In this document: in pieces, positions 44,376 to 53,797 of the stretch
How the letters are laid out: each line of letters opens with the position of its first letter
Numbering within the stretch: position 1 is the stretch's first letter
NCBI GenBank assembly: GCA_963925735.1
Contig: CAWUUH010000039.1
Location: 33,477 to 97,476 of the forward strand
Direction of reading: 5' to 3'
From: UBA4582 sp013204195
Lineage (GTDB): Bacteria; Pseudomonadota; Gammaproteobacteria; Pseudomonadales; Azotimanducaceae
DNA: 64,000 nucleotides
Program-made: the position numbers and the translations under genes
The notes under the pieces: model-generated
Database searches by the model: none
What the model was told of the DNA's origin: nothing
The model's input: the letters and a program-made list of their open reading frames with translations, nothing else

Positions 44376-47300
44376 GACTCTATCAACCACCAAGGGCGGG
44401 GATACGTCGTCGGCTTCGCTGCTTCCGCCTTTGAATAATCCTTTGATGTCTTCAAAGATAGTGTAGCTTGCGGGCACGACTAACAGCGTAACCACCGTGG
44501 CGAACAAAACGCCGAATGCCAGTGATACCGCCATGGGAATCAGAAATTGTGCCTGCACGCTTTCGTTGAACATCAATGGCAGCAGGCCGACAAAGGTCGT
44601 CAATGACGTTAGCACGATGGGCCGGCAGCGCGTCACCGCGGCGTGAATCGCTGAGTCAAAAACGCTTTCACCCTGCAGTCGACGGGCATTGAGATTATGC
44701 ACCAGCACCAGGCTAGAATTGACGACCACGCCTGAGGCGGCAATAAAGCCCATAATGGAGGGCATGGACAGGCCAGAGACCTGACCGACGAGTCGCATGA
44801 TTTGGTGGCCCCACATGGCGCCGGCGAAAGCGAAGGGAATGACGCTCATAATAATCAATGGCTGGCTGTAGGACCTCAAGGGGACTGCCAGTAACGCATA
44901 AATCACGAACAAAGCGATGCCAAACATGGGAACTAGTGAAGCCGCAGCCTCGCCCTGTTCCGCCTGCTCGCCTTCTAGGCTGTAGGCGACTCGAGGGTAG
45001 TTCTGCATAATTTCCTGAATTGCTCCGGTACGCAGGTCAGCTAACACCTCGTTAGAGGTGATCTGACTGCGATCAACATCGGCGACGACATTAACGATAC
45101 GTTGCCTGTCGGCTCGGCGAATGGTCGAAAAGCCGCGGCCGAGTTCCGCTGAGGCGACGGTCTGAAAAGGCACTTCCGAGCCATCAATAGTACGAATGCG
45201 CATGTTGTTGAGGGTGCTGAGAGACTGCCGCTCATCCGCGGTATACCGCACCATGACACGAACGTCATCACGTCCTCGTTGTATGCGTTGGGCCTCTTCG
45301 CCATAAAACGCCTGACGAACCTGACGGGCGAGATTGGCCAGGGTCAAGCCCAGGGCTTCTCCGGAAGGTAGTATGTCCAGCTTGATTTCCTGTTTCCCGG
45401 AGCGAAATGAATCGGTGATATCGATCACACCGGGATATTCGGCAAGCTTCTCCCGCAGTAGGGTCGCCACTGTCTTGAGGTCGTCTACGTTATCGCCTTC
45501 GAGCTGAATGTCGATGGCGTTACCCACAGTGAATAAGGAGGAGGTGAATTTGAGCTCCACCGCGTCGGCTATGGGGCCGGCCAGGCTCCGCCAGCGATTG
45601 GTTGCCTCGCGCGTACTGATGGAGCGCAATTGGCTCGGTACCAGTTGTAACGTGACTTCGCCCAGGTGGCTACCGCCGGCACTTGGCGTGCCGCCGCCTG
45701 GGCCACCGCCGCTAGTACTGCTGGGTTGATCACCAACAGCAGAGAGAATATGGGTTACCGGTGGTGTCTCTGGGTACTCCAGGGCCAGCTCTGCAGCGAG
45801 TTGTTGTGCAGTGTGTTCCAGGTGTAACACAGCGGCATTGGTTACCTCGGCTGGCGTTCCCAGCGGCATGCTCAGTTGCGCAATGGCCTGATCTGATTCC
45901 AGCGGCGGAAAAAACGAAAAGGGCAGGCGACCGCTGCCAACGATGGCGATTGCCGACAAAAATGCGACGAAAGCCAGAGTGGCGGTGATGTAACGATAAT
46001 TGACTGCGCGTTCTACCAGACGGCGAAACCGAGTATTGATCAGCTGCTCGATACGGCCGGAAAAACGTTCTTGGATGCTGACCAATCGGTTCGCACTCTT
46101 GTTCCAGATGCCAAACAGGTGCAGTAGGTACATCATCACGGCACTGGCGATGGCAAAGCCAATATAGCTGCGAACATCCCAGGCGAGCTCGAGCAGCGTA
46201 ATACCAATGATGGGAATCAACAGCAGACCGACATCAGTTCCCGCCGATTTCGACTCGCCATGACTTAGGTGTGAGGGCAGGATCAGCTGCGATTCGATCA
46301 GCGAAAAGGTCAGGCAGCACATGACCACGGTGGAGATGACGCCAAATATCTGACCAAAGGTGCCTGGGCCTAACAACAGCGGTGTAAAGGTCGCGAAGGT
46401 GGTTAAGACGCCGAAGATGACTGGGACCGAAACCTGCTGGGTACCCTGAATCGCACCCTGCATTGGATCTCCGAGGCGCAGCTGGGTGGAATGAACGTTC
46501 TCACCCACCACAATGGCATCGTCCACCAGGATCCCCAGGACCAAGATAAACCCAAACAGGGAGATGATATCAATAGACAGGCCCAGAACAAATGTCGCGA
46601 AGATCGCGCCCAAAAACGCCACGGGGACGCCAACGCTCACCCAAAATGCCAGCCGTGGCTGCAGGAACAGGGCAAGCAGTATCAGCACCATCAGAAATCC
46701 CTGGCGAGCACTGTCGAGCAGGGTCTCGAGACGATCTTGCAGGGCTTTTGAACCATCGTTCCAGATCGTCAGCTGGACGCCCTCGGGCACGCGGCTTGCG
46801 GCATTATCGATGTACTCGCCGACGGAGCGGGTGATGTCCATGATGTCCTGGCTACCAATGCGTGAGACACGTATCAACGCCGCCGGCTTGCCGTCGAAGC
46901 GCAGTATCTGATCCGTATCGGCAAAGCCATCAACAACAGTGGCCACATCTCTGAGGTACAAACGTGTGCCATCTGGTTGGGTCCGCAGCACCAATTCTTC
47001 ATACTCGCTGCCCCAGTAGGCCTGCCCTTTGGCGCGCAGGAGAATTTCGCCGCTGCTGGTTTTGATCGACCCACCGGGTAAGTCCAGAGAACGCGACCTG
47101 ACCGCTTGCGCTACTTCATCGAAACTCATGCCGTTGCGTCGTAATGACGTCTCAGAAACTTCGATGGAGACCTCATAGGGGCGGGTGTTGCGCAACTCAA
47201 CCTGGGTGACGCCGGGCAGCTTGGCCATATCGTCACGTACTTGCTGACCGATGACTTTCAGGGTGCGCTCGTCCGTCGGCCCGGTCACTGCAATATCAAG

Positions 47301-47711
47301 CACGGCACGAACCACGCTGACGAGATTGACGATGGGCTTTTCTGTTTCAGCTGGAAACGTATCGATGGCATCCACGCGATTTTTCACATCATCAAGGGCT
47401 TTCGATTTGTCTGTGTCATCAAATAACTCCACCGACACCGTGCAGATTCCCTCATTGGCGTTCGAGCGAATCTGCTTAATACCCTCAATCCCTTCGAGCT
47501 CTTCCTCGATACGAATGCACACGCCTTGTTCCACTTCCTCTGGTGCTGCACCGAGATAAGGTACGCTGATAGAAATGATAGGCACGTCCAGGTCAGGAAA
47601 CGATTTTTGCGGCATGGCGACTACCGCGACTAAACCCGACAGGACAATGAGGCCAAGGAGCAGGTTGGCGGCAACATGATTATTGGCAAACCAGGCGATA
47701 GGACCTTTCAT
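44367..47711 (-). CDS. RND family efflux transporter permease
   Basis: 1114 aa, twelve membrane helices in the RND 1+5+1+5 layout with two large periplasmic loops. The N-terminus (WFANNHVAANLLLGLIVLSG) and PDLDVPIISISVPYLGAAPEEVEQ are typical of the AcrB-like HAE1/cation-efflux-related branch. An acidic/Gly linker and a loop with GGGPGGGT occur near residue 665. It pumps amphipathic compounds or metals by proton antiport. Its ATG overlaps the adaptor's TGA (ATGA). Confidence 0.93.
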   Translation of the reverse strand: MKGPIAWFANNHVAANLLLGLIVLSGLVAVVAMPQKSFPDLDVPIISISVPYLGAAPEEVEQGVCIRIEEELEGIEGIKQIRSNANEGICTVSVELFDDTDKSKALDDVKNRVDAIDTFPAETEKPIVNLVSVVRAVLDIAVTGPTDERTLKVIGQQVRDDMAKLPGVTQVELRNTRPYEVSIEVSETSLRRNGMSFDEVAQAVRSRSLDLPGGSIKTSSGEILLRAKGQAYWGSEYEELVLRTQPDGTRLYLRDVATVVDGFADTDQILRFDGKPAALIRVSRIGSQDIMDITRSVGEYIDNAASRVPEGVQLTIWNDGSKALQDRLETLLDSARQGFLMVLILLALFLQPRLAFWVSVGVPVAFLGAIFATFVLGLSIDIISLFGFILVLGILVDDAIVVGENVHSTQLRLGDPMQGAIQGTQQVSVPVIFGVLTTFATFTPLLLGPGTFGQIFGVISTVVMCCLTFSLIESQLILPSHLSHGESKSAGTDVGLLLIPIIGITLLELAWDVRSYIGFAIASAVMMYLLHLFGIWNKSANRLVSIQERFSGRIEQLINTRFRRLVERAVNYRYITATLAFVAFLSAIAIVGSGRLPFSFFPPLESDQAIAQLSMPLGTPAEVTNAAVLHLEHTAQQLAAELALEYPETPPVTHILSAVGDQPSSTSGGGPGGGTPSAGGSHLGEVTLQLVPSQLRSISTREATNRWRSLAGPIADAVELKFTSSLFTVGNAIDIQLEGDNVDDLKTVATLLREKLAEYPGVIDITDSFRSGKQEIKLDILPSGEALGLTLANLARQVRQAFYGEEAQRIQRGRDDVRVMVRYTADERQSLSTLNNMRIRTIDGSEVPFQTVASAELGRGFSTIRRADRQRIVNVVADVDRSQITSNEVLADLRTGAIQEIMQNYPRVAYSLEGEQAEQGEAAASLVPMFGIALFVIYALLAVPLRSYSQPLIIMSVIPFAFAGAMWGHQIMRLVGQVSGLSMPSIMGFIAASGVVVNSSLVLVHNLNARRLQGESVFDSAIHAAVTRCRPIVLTSLTTFVGLLPLMFNESVQAQFLIPMAVSLAFGVLFATVVTLLVVPASYTIFEDIKGLFKGGSSEADDVSPPLVVDRVVD

Positions 47712-48871
47712 GATGGGTTCGCCGGGTTGTTAGTGTCGATGGTTCGTACAGTCATGCCCTCAAGGGCATTGTCCAAGGTCGAAATACACAGGCGTTCACC
47801 GTCGATTAGACCTGCGCTGATATAAATGTCTTCGTTGACCTGGCGTAAAATCTGAACGTCGCGATGGCGTAACTGATTGTTGGCATCGACGATCAATACC
47901 TGATTATTGGCGCGCAAGGCGGCGCGCGGAATAATGACAATGTTGCTGGCACTTTTGCCATGAATTTCCGCATCTACAAACAGACCCACAGCCAGCGGTG
48001 GCCGATTACCGGCAGTTTCATAGGGATTATTGACCTGAGCGACGACATTGATCATTCGTGTCTTTGGGTCAAGCTCGCCTTCGGTGCGTACCACCTGGCC
48101 TAGCCATTGATGTTCGGCGCCAGCAAAGCGGGCGGTCAGGGTGACTGCGGGGCTGGCGTTGGCGGCTGCAGGAATGGGGCCGAGGGGAAGGTTGAGAAAA
48201 GCCAGCTCTTCATCATGGATTGGCAGGCGAACTTCCGCATAGTCCGTCGCGTAGATCGTGGCTACCGGGCTGCCACGTTTGACGAACTGACCAATATCCA
48301 CCTTTTCTGATCGCACGCGGCCATCGTAGGGCGCCAGGATTCGAGTCCGCATCAGATCTCGTTCGGCGCGGGAGAGCAGGGCCCTGGCCTGGCGCTGAGT
48401 CGCCTCGCTGATGCGCAATCGATTGCTCGCATCGTCTTGCTGAGCGGCGCTGGTCAGTTGCCGTTTGACCAGGTCGTCTTGGCGATCGGCGCCTTTGCGG
48501 GCGTTAGTCAGATCGCTGTCAGCCCGGGCGAGGCCTGCCCTGGCTTGTTCCAGGGCCAATTCATAGTCTAATGGTTCGATTCGCAGTAATTCTTCGCCAG
48601 CGCGAAAAAAGCCGCCAGATACCAAATTTGGATTGACATGAATCACCCGTCCATCAACTTCGGGGATCAACTCGCTTTCTGTGCGCGGTGCGACTGTGCC
48701 GTGGGTCAAGGCGCTGAGATTGACGGTCTGCATGGCTATGGGTAGGGTGCGCACCAGGGGCGCCAAAACTTCCGTCGGTTTGGAGGTCAGCTTGGGTCCG
48801 GTAGCCAAAAGCACGACAGCCAGGCCAACGCCGAAGACCAGGATCACGATGGGTAGTATTAAGCGTTTCAA
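47708..48871 (-). CDS. RND efflux periplasmic adaptor (membrane fusion protein)
   Basis: 387 aa. N-terminal anchoring helix (LPIVILVFGVGLAVVLL), lipoyl half-motifs flanking an alpha-helical hairpin with coiled-coil character (residues 95-165), and a beta-barrel domain with GSPVATIYATDYAEVRLPI. It links the inner-membrane pump to an outer-membrane channel not encoded here. Start is TTG at 48871 with AGGAG 8 nt upstream. Second gene of the efflux operon. Confidence 0.92.
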   Translation of the reverse strand: MKRLILPIVILVFGVGLAVVLLATGPKLTSKPTEVLAPLVRTLPIAMQTVNLSALTHGTVAPRTESELIPEVDGRVIHVNPNLVSGGFFRAGEELLRIEPLDYELALEQARAGLARADSDLTNARKGADRQDDLVKRQLTSAAQQDDASNRLRISEATQRQARALLSRAERDLMRTRILAPYDGRVRSEKVDIGQFVKRGSPVATIYATDYAEVRLPIHDEELAFLNLPLGPIPAAANASPAVTLTARFAGAEHQWLGQVVRTEGELDPKTRMINVVAQVNNPYETAGNRPPLAVGLFVDAEIHGKSASNIVIIPRAALRANNQVLIVDANNQLRHRDVQILRQVNEDIYISAGLIDGERLCISTLDNALEGMTVRTIDTNNPANPS

Positions 48872-48893
48872 TCAGCAGACTCCTATAAGGGTT

Positions 48894-49527
48894 TCAAACC
48901 GGGCTTTGCAGCCCGGCGACGACGAATTTTTGCAGGCGTTGAAATGCCTGTGTTTCAGTTTTTCTATCTGCCTGGGTCAGTCCGAGAGGGGTTGAGTTGG
49001 CCAGCAGATGGATCATGGCGCCAATCACAAAATGAAACCGCCATTGCAATGTTTCTTGGTCCAAGTCCGGTAGAAGCGGTTGTAACGCCTTGATGAAGCG
49101 TTCGGTAGTGGGTTTGAATTCCTGTTCTAACATGGGACGGATCAACGCCTGTGGTTCGCCGAAGATGCGACCCATCATACGGGGTAGGCTCTCATCCAGT
49201 TCACCGTTGGTAAATGGCTGAAAAAAAGCCTCGATGATTGCCGCGGCGGTGAGGTGTTCACTGTGTTCTTCGAGGCGCGCCAGGGCTGCCAGGCGGCAAG
49301 CGTTCACCGGCGTGGCCCGAGCATGCAAGGTTGCCGCCAGCAAGCCCTGTTTGGAGCCGAAATGATAATGGGTGGCGGCAAGATTAACTTGGGCGGCTTT
49401 GGCGATGGCGCGCAGCGACGTGGCGGCATAGCCCTGTTCGACGAACAGGTGCTCGGCGGCCTCCAGGATACGGGTCTGGGTGGTGATTTCAGATTCTGGT
49501 TGGGTAATTGGGATGATGCTGCGCCAT
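48894..49527 (-). pseudogene. TetR family regulator of the efflux operon, frameshifted near its start
   Basis: The HTH (TRILEAAEHLFVEQGYAATS, LRAIAKAAQVNLAATHYHFG) and the C-terminal ligand domain through GLQSPV lie in one frame ending at 48894, but that frame has no ATG, GTG or TTG before the HTH. The ATG at 49527 is one frame off and stops after twelve codons. Removing one C from the CCC run near 49511 joins ATG to the HTH frame (MAQHHPITQPESEITTQ). So the gene is either broken, uses a rare start such as ATT, or the base call is wrong. It sits directly upstream of its adaptor/pump targets. Confidence 0.72.
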
Positions 49528-49564
49528 ATTAAAACGAACGTTTGAAATATAAAGCAATCGGATT

Positions 49565-49593
49565 AATCATGCAACGCAACATGTTGCATGATT
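49565..49593. promoter_or_regulatory. Palindrome upstream of the efflux TetR gene
   Basis: AATCATGCAAC and GTTGCATGATT form an 11-bp inverted repeat with a 7-bp centre, and GCAACATGTTGC within it is itself a perfect 12-bp palindrome. It lies 38 bp before the presumed tetR ATG, in the divergent gap to the PPOX-like gene, so it is a candidate operator. Confidence 0.5.
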
Positions 49594-49709
49594 GGCTATG
49601 TTTTGGGGTCCTTCTGGGGTCTGTGGAATGGCTCTGCGACGAGATCGGGTGCTGGACAATGCGGGCCGTGCCGAGATAGTTTAAGGTTCAGCAGCGCGAC
49701 GGGACAACC

Positions 49710-50312
49710 GTGGCGGGGTGCAAACCTAAAGCGATGAGATTGCGTGATAACCCAAGGGGAAAGATTTTGCGGCAACTGAGTATTCAATGGCTGCTGTGCG
49801 GGTGCTTGCTGGTGGGTGGGGTGCCATCGAGCCTGGCGGCCAGTGCACAGGACCAGGCGGTGTTAGATCTGGCCGCGGCGCTGATTCAGCGGGTGCGATA
49901 TGGCGCTTTGATCAGTGTTGACGATCAGGGCCAACCTAGGTCGCGGGTGGTGGATGGGTTTGCGCCTGACGAAGATTTTGTGATCTGGGTGGCAACTCGC
50001 TCGACCACCCGCAAGGTGGAACAAATACGGGCGCATCCACAGGTGACTTTGTATTACTGGGACCCAGAGAATCGCAGCTATGTGTCAGTGATGGGGCAAG
50101 CCACTATCGTTGACGATCTGGAGACGAAATTGCGCCGGCGGCGAGCAGCCGACAATGACCGCTTATACCCGCTGTTTCCCGCAGACTATGTGCTAATCAA
50201 GGTGACGCCGGATTGGTTAGAGGGCTTGTTGCCGGGCTACCGAGGGGATTCTGATTCCTGGGCGCCCGTTTCTGTGGATTTCAAGAAACGGCCGCCTCAG
50301 GTTGATCAGTAG
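49710..50312 (+). CDS. Exported pyridoxamine 5'-phosphate oxidase-like (PPOX, flavin-binding split-barrel) protein
   Basis: 200 aa from GTG 49710, or 192 from ATG 49734. A hydrophobic N-terminal segment (WLLCGCLLVGGVPSSLAA) looks like a signal or lipobox-type peptide. The remainder is the split-barrel fold: ALISVDDQGQPRSRVVDG, FVIWVATRSTTRKVEQI and VTLYYWDPENRSYVSVMGQA. These bind FMN or F420. Export of such a domain is unusual; whether the hydrophobic part is truly a signal needs prediction software. Confidence 0.8.
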   Translation: MAGCKPKAMRLRDNPRGKILRQLSIQWLLCGCLLVGGVPSSLAASAQDQAVLDLAAALIQRVRYGALISVDDQGQPRSRVVDGFAPDEDFVIWVATRSTTRKVEQIRAHPQVTLYYWDPENRSYVSVMGQATIVDDLETKLRRRRAADNDRLYPLFPADYVLIKVTPDWLEGLLPGYRGDSDSWAPVSVDFKKRPPQVDQ

Positions 50313-50328
50313 AACCGCGGCTGCAGTA

Positions 50329-50367
50329 GATATTTCAAATAAGGCCTGGGTGGCCCTGCAAAATATC
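50329..50367. terminator. Possible hairpin between convergent PPOX-like and clpP genes
   Basis: GATATTT and AAATATC form an outer stem and GGCC / GGCC an inner one, with unpaired bases between. Weak as a terminator, but it lies in the convergent gap. Confidence 0.3.
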
Positions 50368-50382
50368 ACCTGAAGCTGTTCC

Positions 50383-50964
50383 CTAGCCGATCTCGTCAAC
50401 AGAAGTCACAACCTTGGTCACGATGCCGTAGGCGATCGCCTCATCCACAGACATCCAGTAATCCCTATCAGTGTCTTTCTCCACCTGCTCCAGCGGACGA
50501 CCGGTTTCATCAGAGATCAACTTATTGATGCGCTGCTTGGTTTTCATGATCTGCTGAGCCGCGATGCTGATATCCGTTGCGCTACCTACTGAACCGCCGG
50601 AAGGCTGATGCACCAGATACCGCGTGTTGGGCAACGAGAAACGATTCTCTTTGGCTGCCGCCAGGTAGATGGTGGTGGCTGCGCTGGCAACCCAGCCAGT
50701 GCCAACAACCCGGACCACGGGTCGGATGTACTTGATCATGTCATAAATCACATCACCGGATTCCACATGACCGCCGGGTGAGCTGATATAAATAGTAATC
50801 GGATCTTCGCTTTCCACAGACAAGGCGAGCAATTGCTCAGTCACTGATCGCGCAACTTTCTCATTGATCTGACCAAAAATAGAGATCGATCGAGATTTGA
50901 ACAGCTTTTCGTCCATAAAATTCAAAGAAGGTGACTTCACGTCCTTTGACTCTTCATTCATCAT
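50383..50964 (-). CDS. ClpP-family ATP-dependent protease proteolytic subunit (orphan)
   Basis: 193 aa. The catalytic triad aligns: Ser94 in GWVASAATT, His119 in LVHQPSGG, Asp168 in DTDRDYW, and the IYISSPGGHVESG oxyanion segment is kept. It lacks the clpX/lon neighbours of the housekeeping clpP and has a divergent N-terminus, so it is probably a second, specialised ClpP. No ATPase partner gene is near. AAGGA precedes ATG. Confidence 0.9.
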   Translation of the reverse strand: MMNEESKDVKSPSLNFMDEKLFKSRSISIFGQINEKVARSVTEQLLALSVESEDPITIYISSPGGHVESGDVIYDMIKYIRPVVRVVGTGWVASAATTIYLAAAKENRFSLPNTRYLVHQPSGGSVGSATDISIAAQQIMKTKQRINKLISDETGRPLEQVEKDTDRDYWMSVDEAIAYGIVTKVVTSVDEIG

Positions 50965-51305
50965 TGCCGCAATTCCTTAATAGTGGTGTTGCCCATTTGT
51001 TGGGCCGGTTTAAGCCCTGCGAAGAATAGCAGCGGGCCATTATGATTGCTACCGATCGGAACCCGCAAGATCGGTTGAGATCTGCGCCGGGGTCTCGAGC
51101 GCTAGGGTGCTGCGTAGATTTGGGGTTGCGGGTGATAGATTGCAAGGCTTGGGCCGAAGATTGGTCATCATCGGGCGTCCTGGGTCGATGCTTGATCGAT
51201 GCTTGATTGGCACTTGATTTGTGCTGCGGCATTGCGCATTGTCGAGGCTTTCCTGAAATCGAATGACAGCCTGTTTCGATCCAAGCTGCAAGCCGGAGAT
51301 GCGCA
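50965..51305. other. Non-coding divergent spacer between clpP and LLM genes
   Basis: No gene is supported here. It contains the 11-bp repeat block at 51186-51218 and the ribosome site GGAGATG of the LLM gene. Promoters for both genes should lie here; none stands out clearly. Confidence 0.5.
51186..51218. repeat. Three 11-bp tandem units
   Basis: CGATGCTTGAT occurs twice, followed by TGGCACTTGAT, upstream of the second LLM gene. Confidence 0.8.
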
Positions 51306-52334
51306 ATGAGTGAACTCAAACTAGGTATTCAAATGGGTTACTGGGGTGCAGGCCCCAATCCAAATATGATTAGTCTCGCCCAAGAAGCTGAGCGGCTGGG
51401 CTATGATGCGATTTTTACCGCAGAGGCTTGGGGTTCTGATGTGTTTATGCCCCTGGCCTGGATTGGTGCCCACACAGAACGTATTCGACTGGGTACGGCC
51501 GTGGCCCAATTGTCAGCACGGACACCGACGGCGACCGCTATGGCCGCCTTAACCCTGGATCATCTCTCCAAGGGGCGGGTTATCCTGGGTTTGGGCGTGT
51601 CGGGGCCACAGGTGGTTGAGGGTTGGTACGGTCAGCCCTTCGCCAAGCCGTTGTCCCGGACTCGCGAATATGTCGATATCATTCGCCAAGTGCTGCGACG
51701 TGAGCAGCCAGTCTCGAATCCTGACGGCCAACACTACCCGTTGCCCTACACCGGCGAAGGGTCCTGGGGCCTCGGCAAGTCGCTTAAACCCATTACCCAC
51801 CCGCTGCGTGCGGACCTGCCGATCTTCCTGGGTGCCGAGGGCCCAAAAAACGTGGCGCTGGCGGCAGAAATTGCTGATGGTTGGCTGCCCTTGTACTACT
51901 CGCCCTATCGACAGGAGGTGTATGCGGATCAGATCAAGGGCGCCAAGCCCGGATTCGAAATTTATCAAGGCGTGACGATCAATATCTGCGACGATGAGGA
52001 TATCGAGGAAGGGTTATTGCCCGTCAAAATGGGCTTGGCCTTGTATATTGGTGGTATGGGGGCCAAGTCCCGTAACTTTCACACCGAGCTGATGGGGCGT
52101 ATGGGTTTTGAGGCTGAAGCGCGGAAGATCCAAGACCTGTTCCTCGCTGGCAAGAAAGATGAAGCGGTGCGCGCTGTGCCTACCGCCTTCGCTGATGAAA
52201 TTTCGCTGGTCGGGTCCGTTGCGCGCATTCGCGATCGGTTGCAGGCCTGGCGCGAAACGCCGGTCACTTCCTTGCTGATCAACGCCCGCAGTGGGTCTCA
52301 GTTGCAACAATACGCAGACCTGGTGCTGGGGTAA
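51306..52334 (+). CDS. LLM class flavin/F420-dependent oxidoreductase
   Basis: 342 aa TIM barrel with LGIQMGYWGAGPNPNMISL, the LGYDAIFTAEAWGSDVF segment and VILGLGVSGPQVVEGWYGQPF. This is the subgroup usually annotated as F420-dependent and linked to lipophilic compound metabolism. The cofactor is unproven here. GGAG lies upstream of ATG. Followed closely by the M28 peptidase gene. Confidence 0.87.
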   Translation: MSELKLGIQMGYWGAGPNPNMISLAQEAERLGYDAIFTAEAWGSDVFMPLAWIGAHTERIRLGTAVAQLSARTPTATAMAALTLDHLSKGRVILGLGVSGPQVVEGWYGQPFAKPLSRTREYVDIIRQVLRREQPVSNPDGQHYPLPYTGEGSWGLGKSLKPITHPLRADLPIFLGAEGPKNVALAAEIADGWLPLYYSPYRQEVYADQIKGAKPGFEIYQGVTINICDDEDIEEGLLPVKMGLALYIGGMGAKSRNFHTELMGRMGFEAEARKIQDLFLAGKKDEAVRAVPTAFADEISLVGSVARIRDRLQAWRETPVTSLLINARSGSQLQQYADLVLG

Positions 52335-52386
52335 TGACCGCGACTTGAAATAACGGTGTTCACTCAGCCGGGATAAAAATTGACCC

Positions 52387-53790
52387 ATGACTATGATGAA
52401 ACAAATCGAAAATAGCAGGAGAAGCCTCTTGATAAGTGTCATGCCCCGATGGTTGGCGAAGATAAGCTGGGCCGGAATGATCACGCTGAGTTTGGTGACC
52501 AGCGCCCAGGCTTCGCCCACCGTTTTGCGGGATATCGCCGGCGCCACAAGTGCCGAACGTATCGAGGCAGACATTCAAACCCTGGTGAACTTTGGCACTC
52601 GGCACACGCTGTCCGAGACAGTCTCGGATACTCGTGGTATCGGTGCTGCCAGGCGCTGGATTCAGGCAGAGTTCGAACGGATCTCGGCCACCTGTGGGGG
52701 TTGCCTTGAGGTTCGCGTGCAATCTGAAGTGATCAGTGGCGAGGACCGAATTCCGGTGCCAACGGCGGTTGTGAATGTGATTGCCATCCTCAAAGGCACA
52801 ACGGATCCCGATCGATATGTGATCATGTCAGGCGACATCGACTCAAGAATCACTGATCCCTTGAATAGCACCGACGACTCGCCGGGTGCTAACGATAATG
52901 CTTCAGGTATGGCGGGTGTCTTAGAAGCCGCGCGAGTCCTGAGTCGCTATCGATTTCCAGGCTCGATCGTGTTCGCGGGTTTATCCGGTGAAGAGCAGGG
53001 TTTGTTCGGCGGTCAGATCATGGCCCGGCAGGCAGTCGCCCAGGGCTGGCACATCGAGGGTGTATTGAATAACGACATGATTGGCAATATTGAAGGTATT
53101 AATGGGGTGATTGATAACAGCACGGCGCGAGTATTTTCTGAGGCCACCAGACCCACCGAGACGGAAAAACAGGCTCGAACTCGGCGTTTCACTGGTGGCG
53201 AAGTGGATTCTCCGTCGCGCAATTTGGCACGTTATGTGGATAAGATCGCCGATGACTATATCGACAATTTGGATGTGATGATGATCTATCGGCTCGACCG
53301 TTTTGGTCGGGGTGGACACCACCGGCCGTTTAACGAGCAGGGTTTCGCTGGTGTGCGAATCATGGAGACTAACGAGCACTACGATCGTCAGCACCAGGAT
53401 TTGCGCACCGAGTCTGGCCGTGTGTTTGGTGATACCATCGCGGGCGTGAATTTCGAGTATGCCGCTAAGCTCACCGCGTTAAATGCCGTGGCGTTAGCCT
53501 CCATGGCCATGGCGCCAGCGCCCCCTTCGCAGGTAACGATCGAAGGCATGGTCTCACCTAACACCACTCTTAAGTGGGCTAAGGTAGCAGGGGCCGCGGG
53601 TTATAAAATCTACTGGCGTCTAACAACATCTCCACAGTGGACCTGGGGGCGTGAGGTCGGCGATGTCAGTGAGCACATGTTAAAAAATATCGTGATCGAC
53701 AACTATATATTTGGTGTCGCTAGCCTTAATGCCGACGGCATTGAGAGTCCAGTAGTGTTCCCGGGTGTTATTGGGGCTTTTTGGGAGTAA
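52387..53790 (+). CDS. M28 family metallopeptidase with C-terminal fibronectin-III-like domain
   Basis: 467 aa with a signal peptide (hydrophobic residues about 25-45 ending AQASP). Catalytic features: GANDNASGMAGV (bridging Asp), GLSGEEQGLFGG (Glu pair) and NEHYDRQHQD (late His). The first zinc ligand, His in the usual H-x-D, is Asp here (SGDIDSR). A folded domain of about 80 residues (ITLKWAKV-like, Fn3) ends the protein. Periplasmic or secreted aminopeptidase-like enzyme. Confidence 0.87.
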   Translation: MTMMKQIENSRRSLLISVMPRWLAKISWAGMITLSLVTSAQASPTVLRDIAGATSAERIEADIQTLVNFGTRHTLSETVSDTRGIGAARRWIQAEFERISATCGGCLEVRVQSEVISGEDRIPVPTAVVNVIAILKGTTDPDRYVIMSGDIDSRITDPLNSTDDSPGANDNASGMAGVLEAARVLSRYRFPGSIVFAGLSGEEQGLFGGQIMARQAVAQGWHIEGVLNNDMIGNIEGINGVIDNSTARVFSEATRPTETEKQARTRRFTGGEVDSPSRNLARYVDKIADDYIDNLDVMMIYRLDRFGRGGHHRPFNEQGFAGVRIMETNEHYDRQHQDLRTESGRVFGDTIAGVNFEYAAKLTALNAVALASMAMAPAPPSQVTIEGMVSPNTTLKWAKVAGAAGYKIYWRLTTSPQWTWGREVGDVSEHMLKNIVIDNYIFGVASLNADGIESPVVFPGVIGAFWE

Positions 53791-53797
53791 GGACTTA

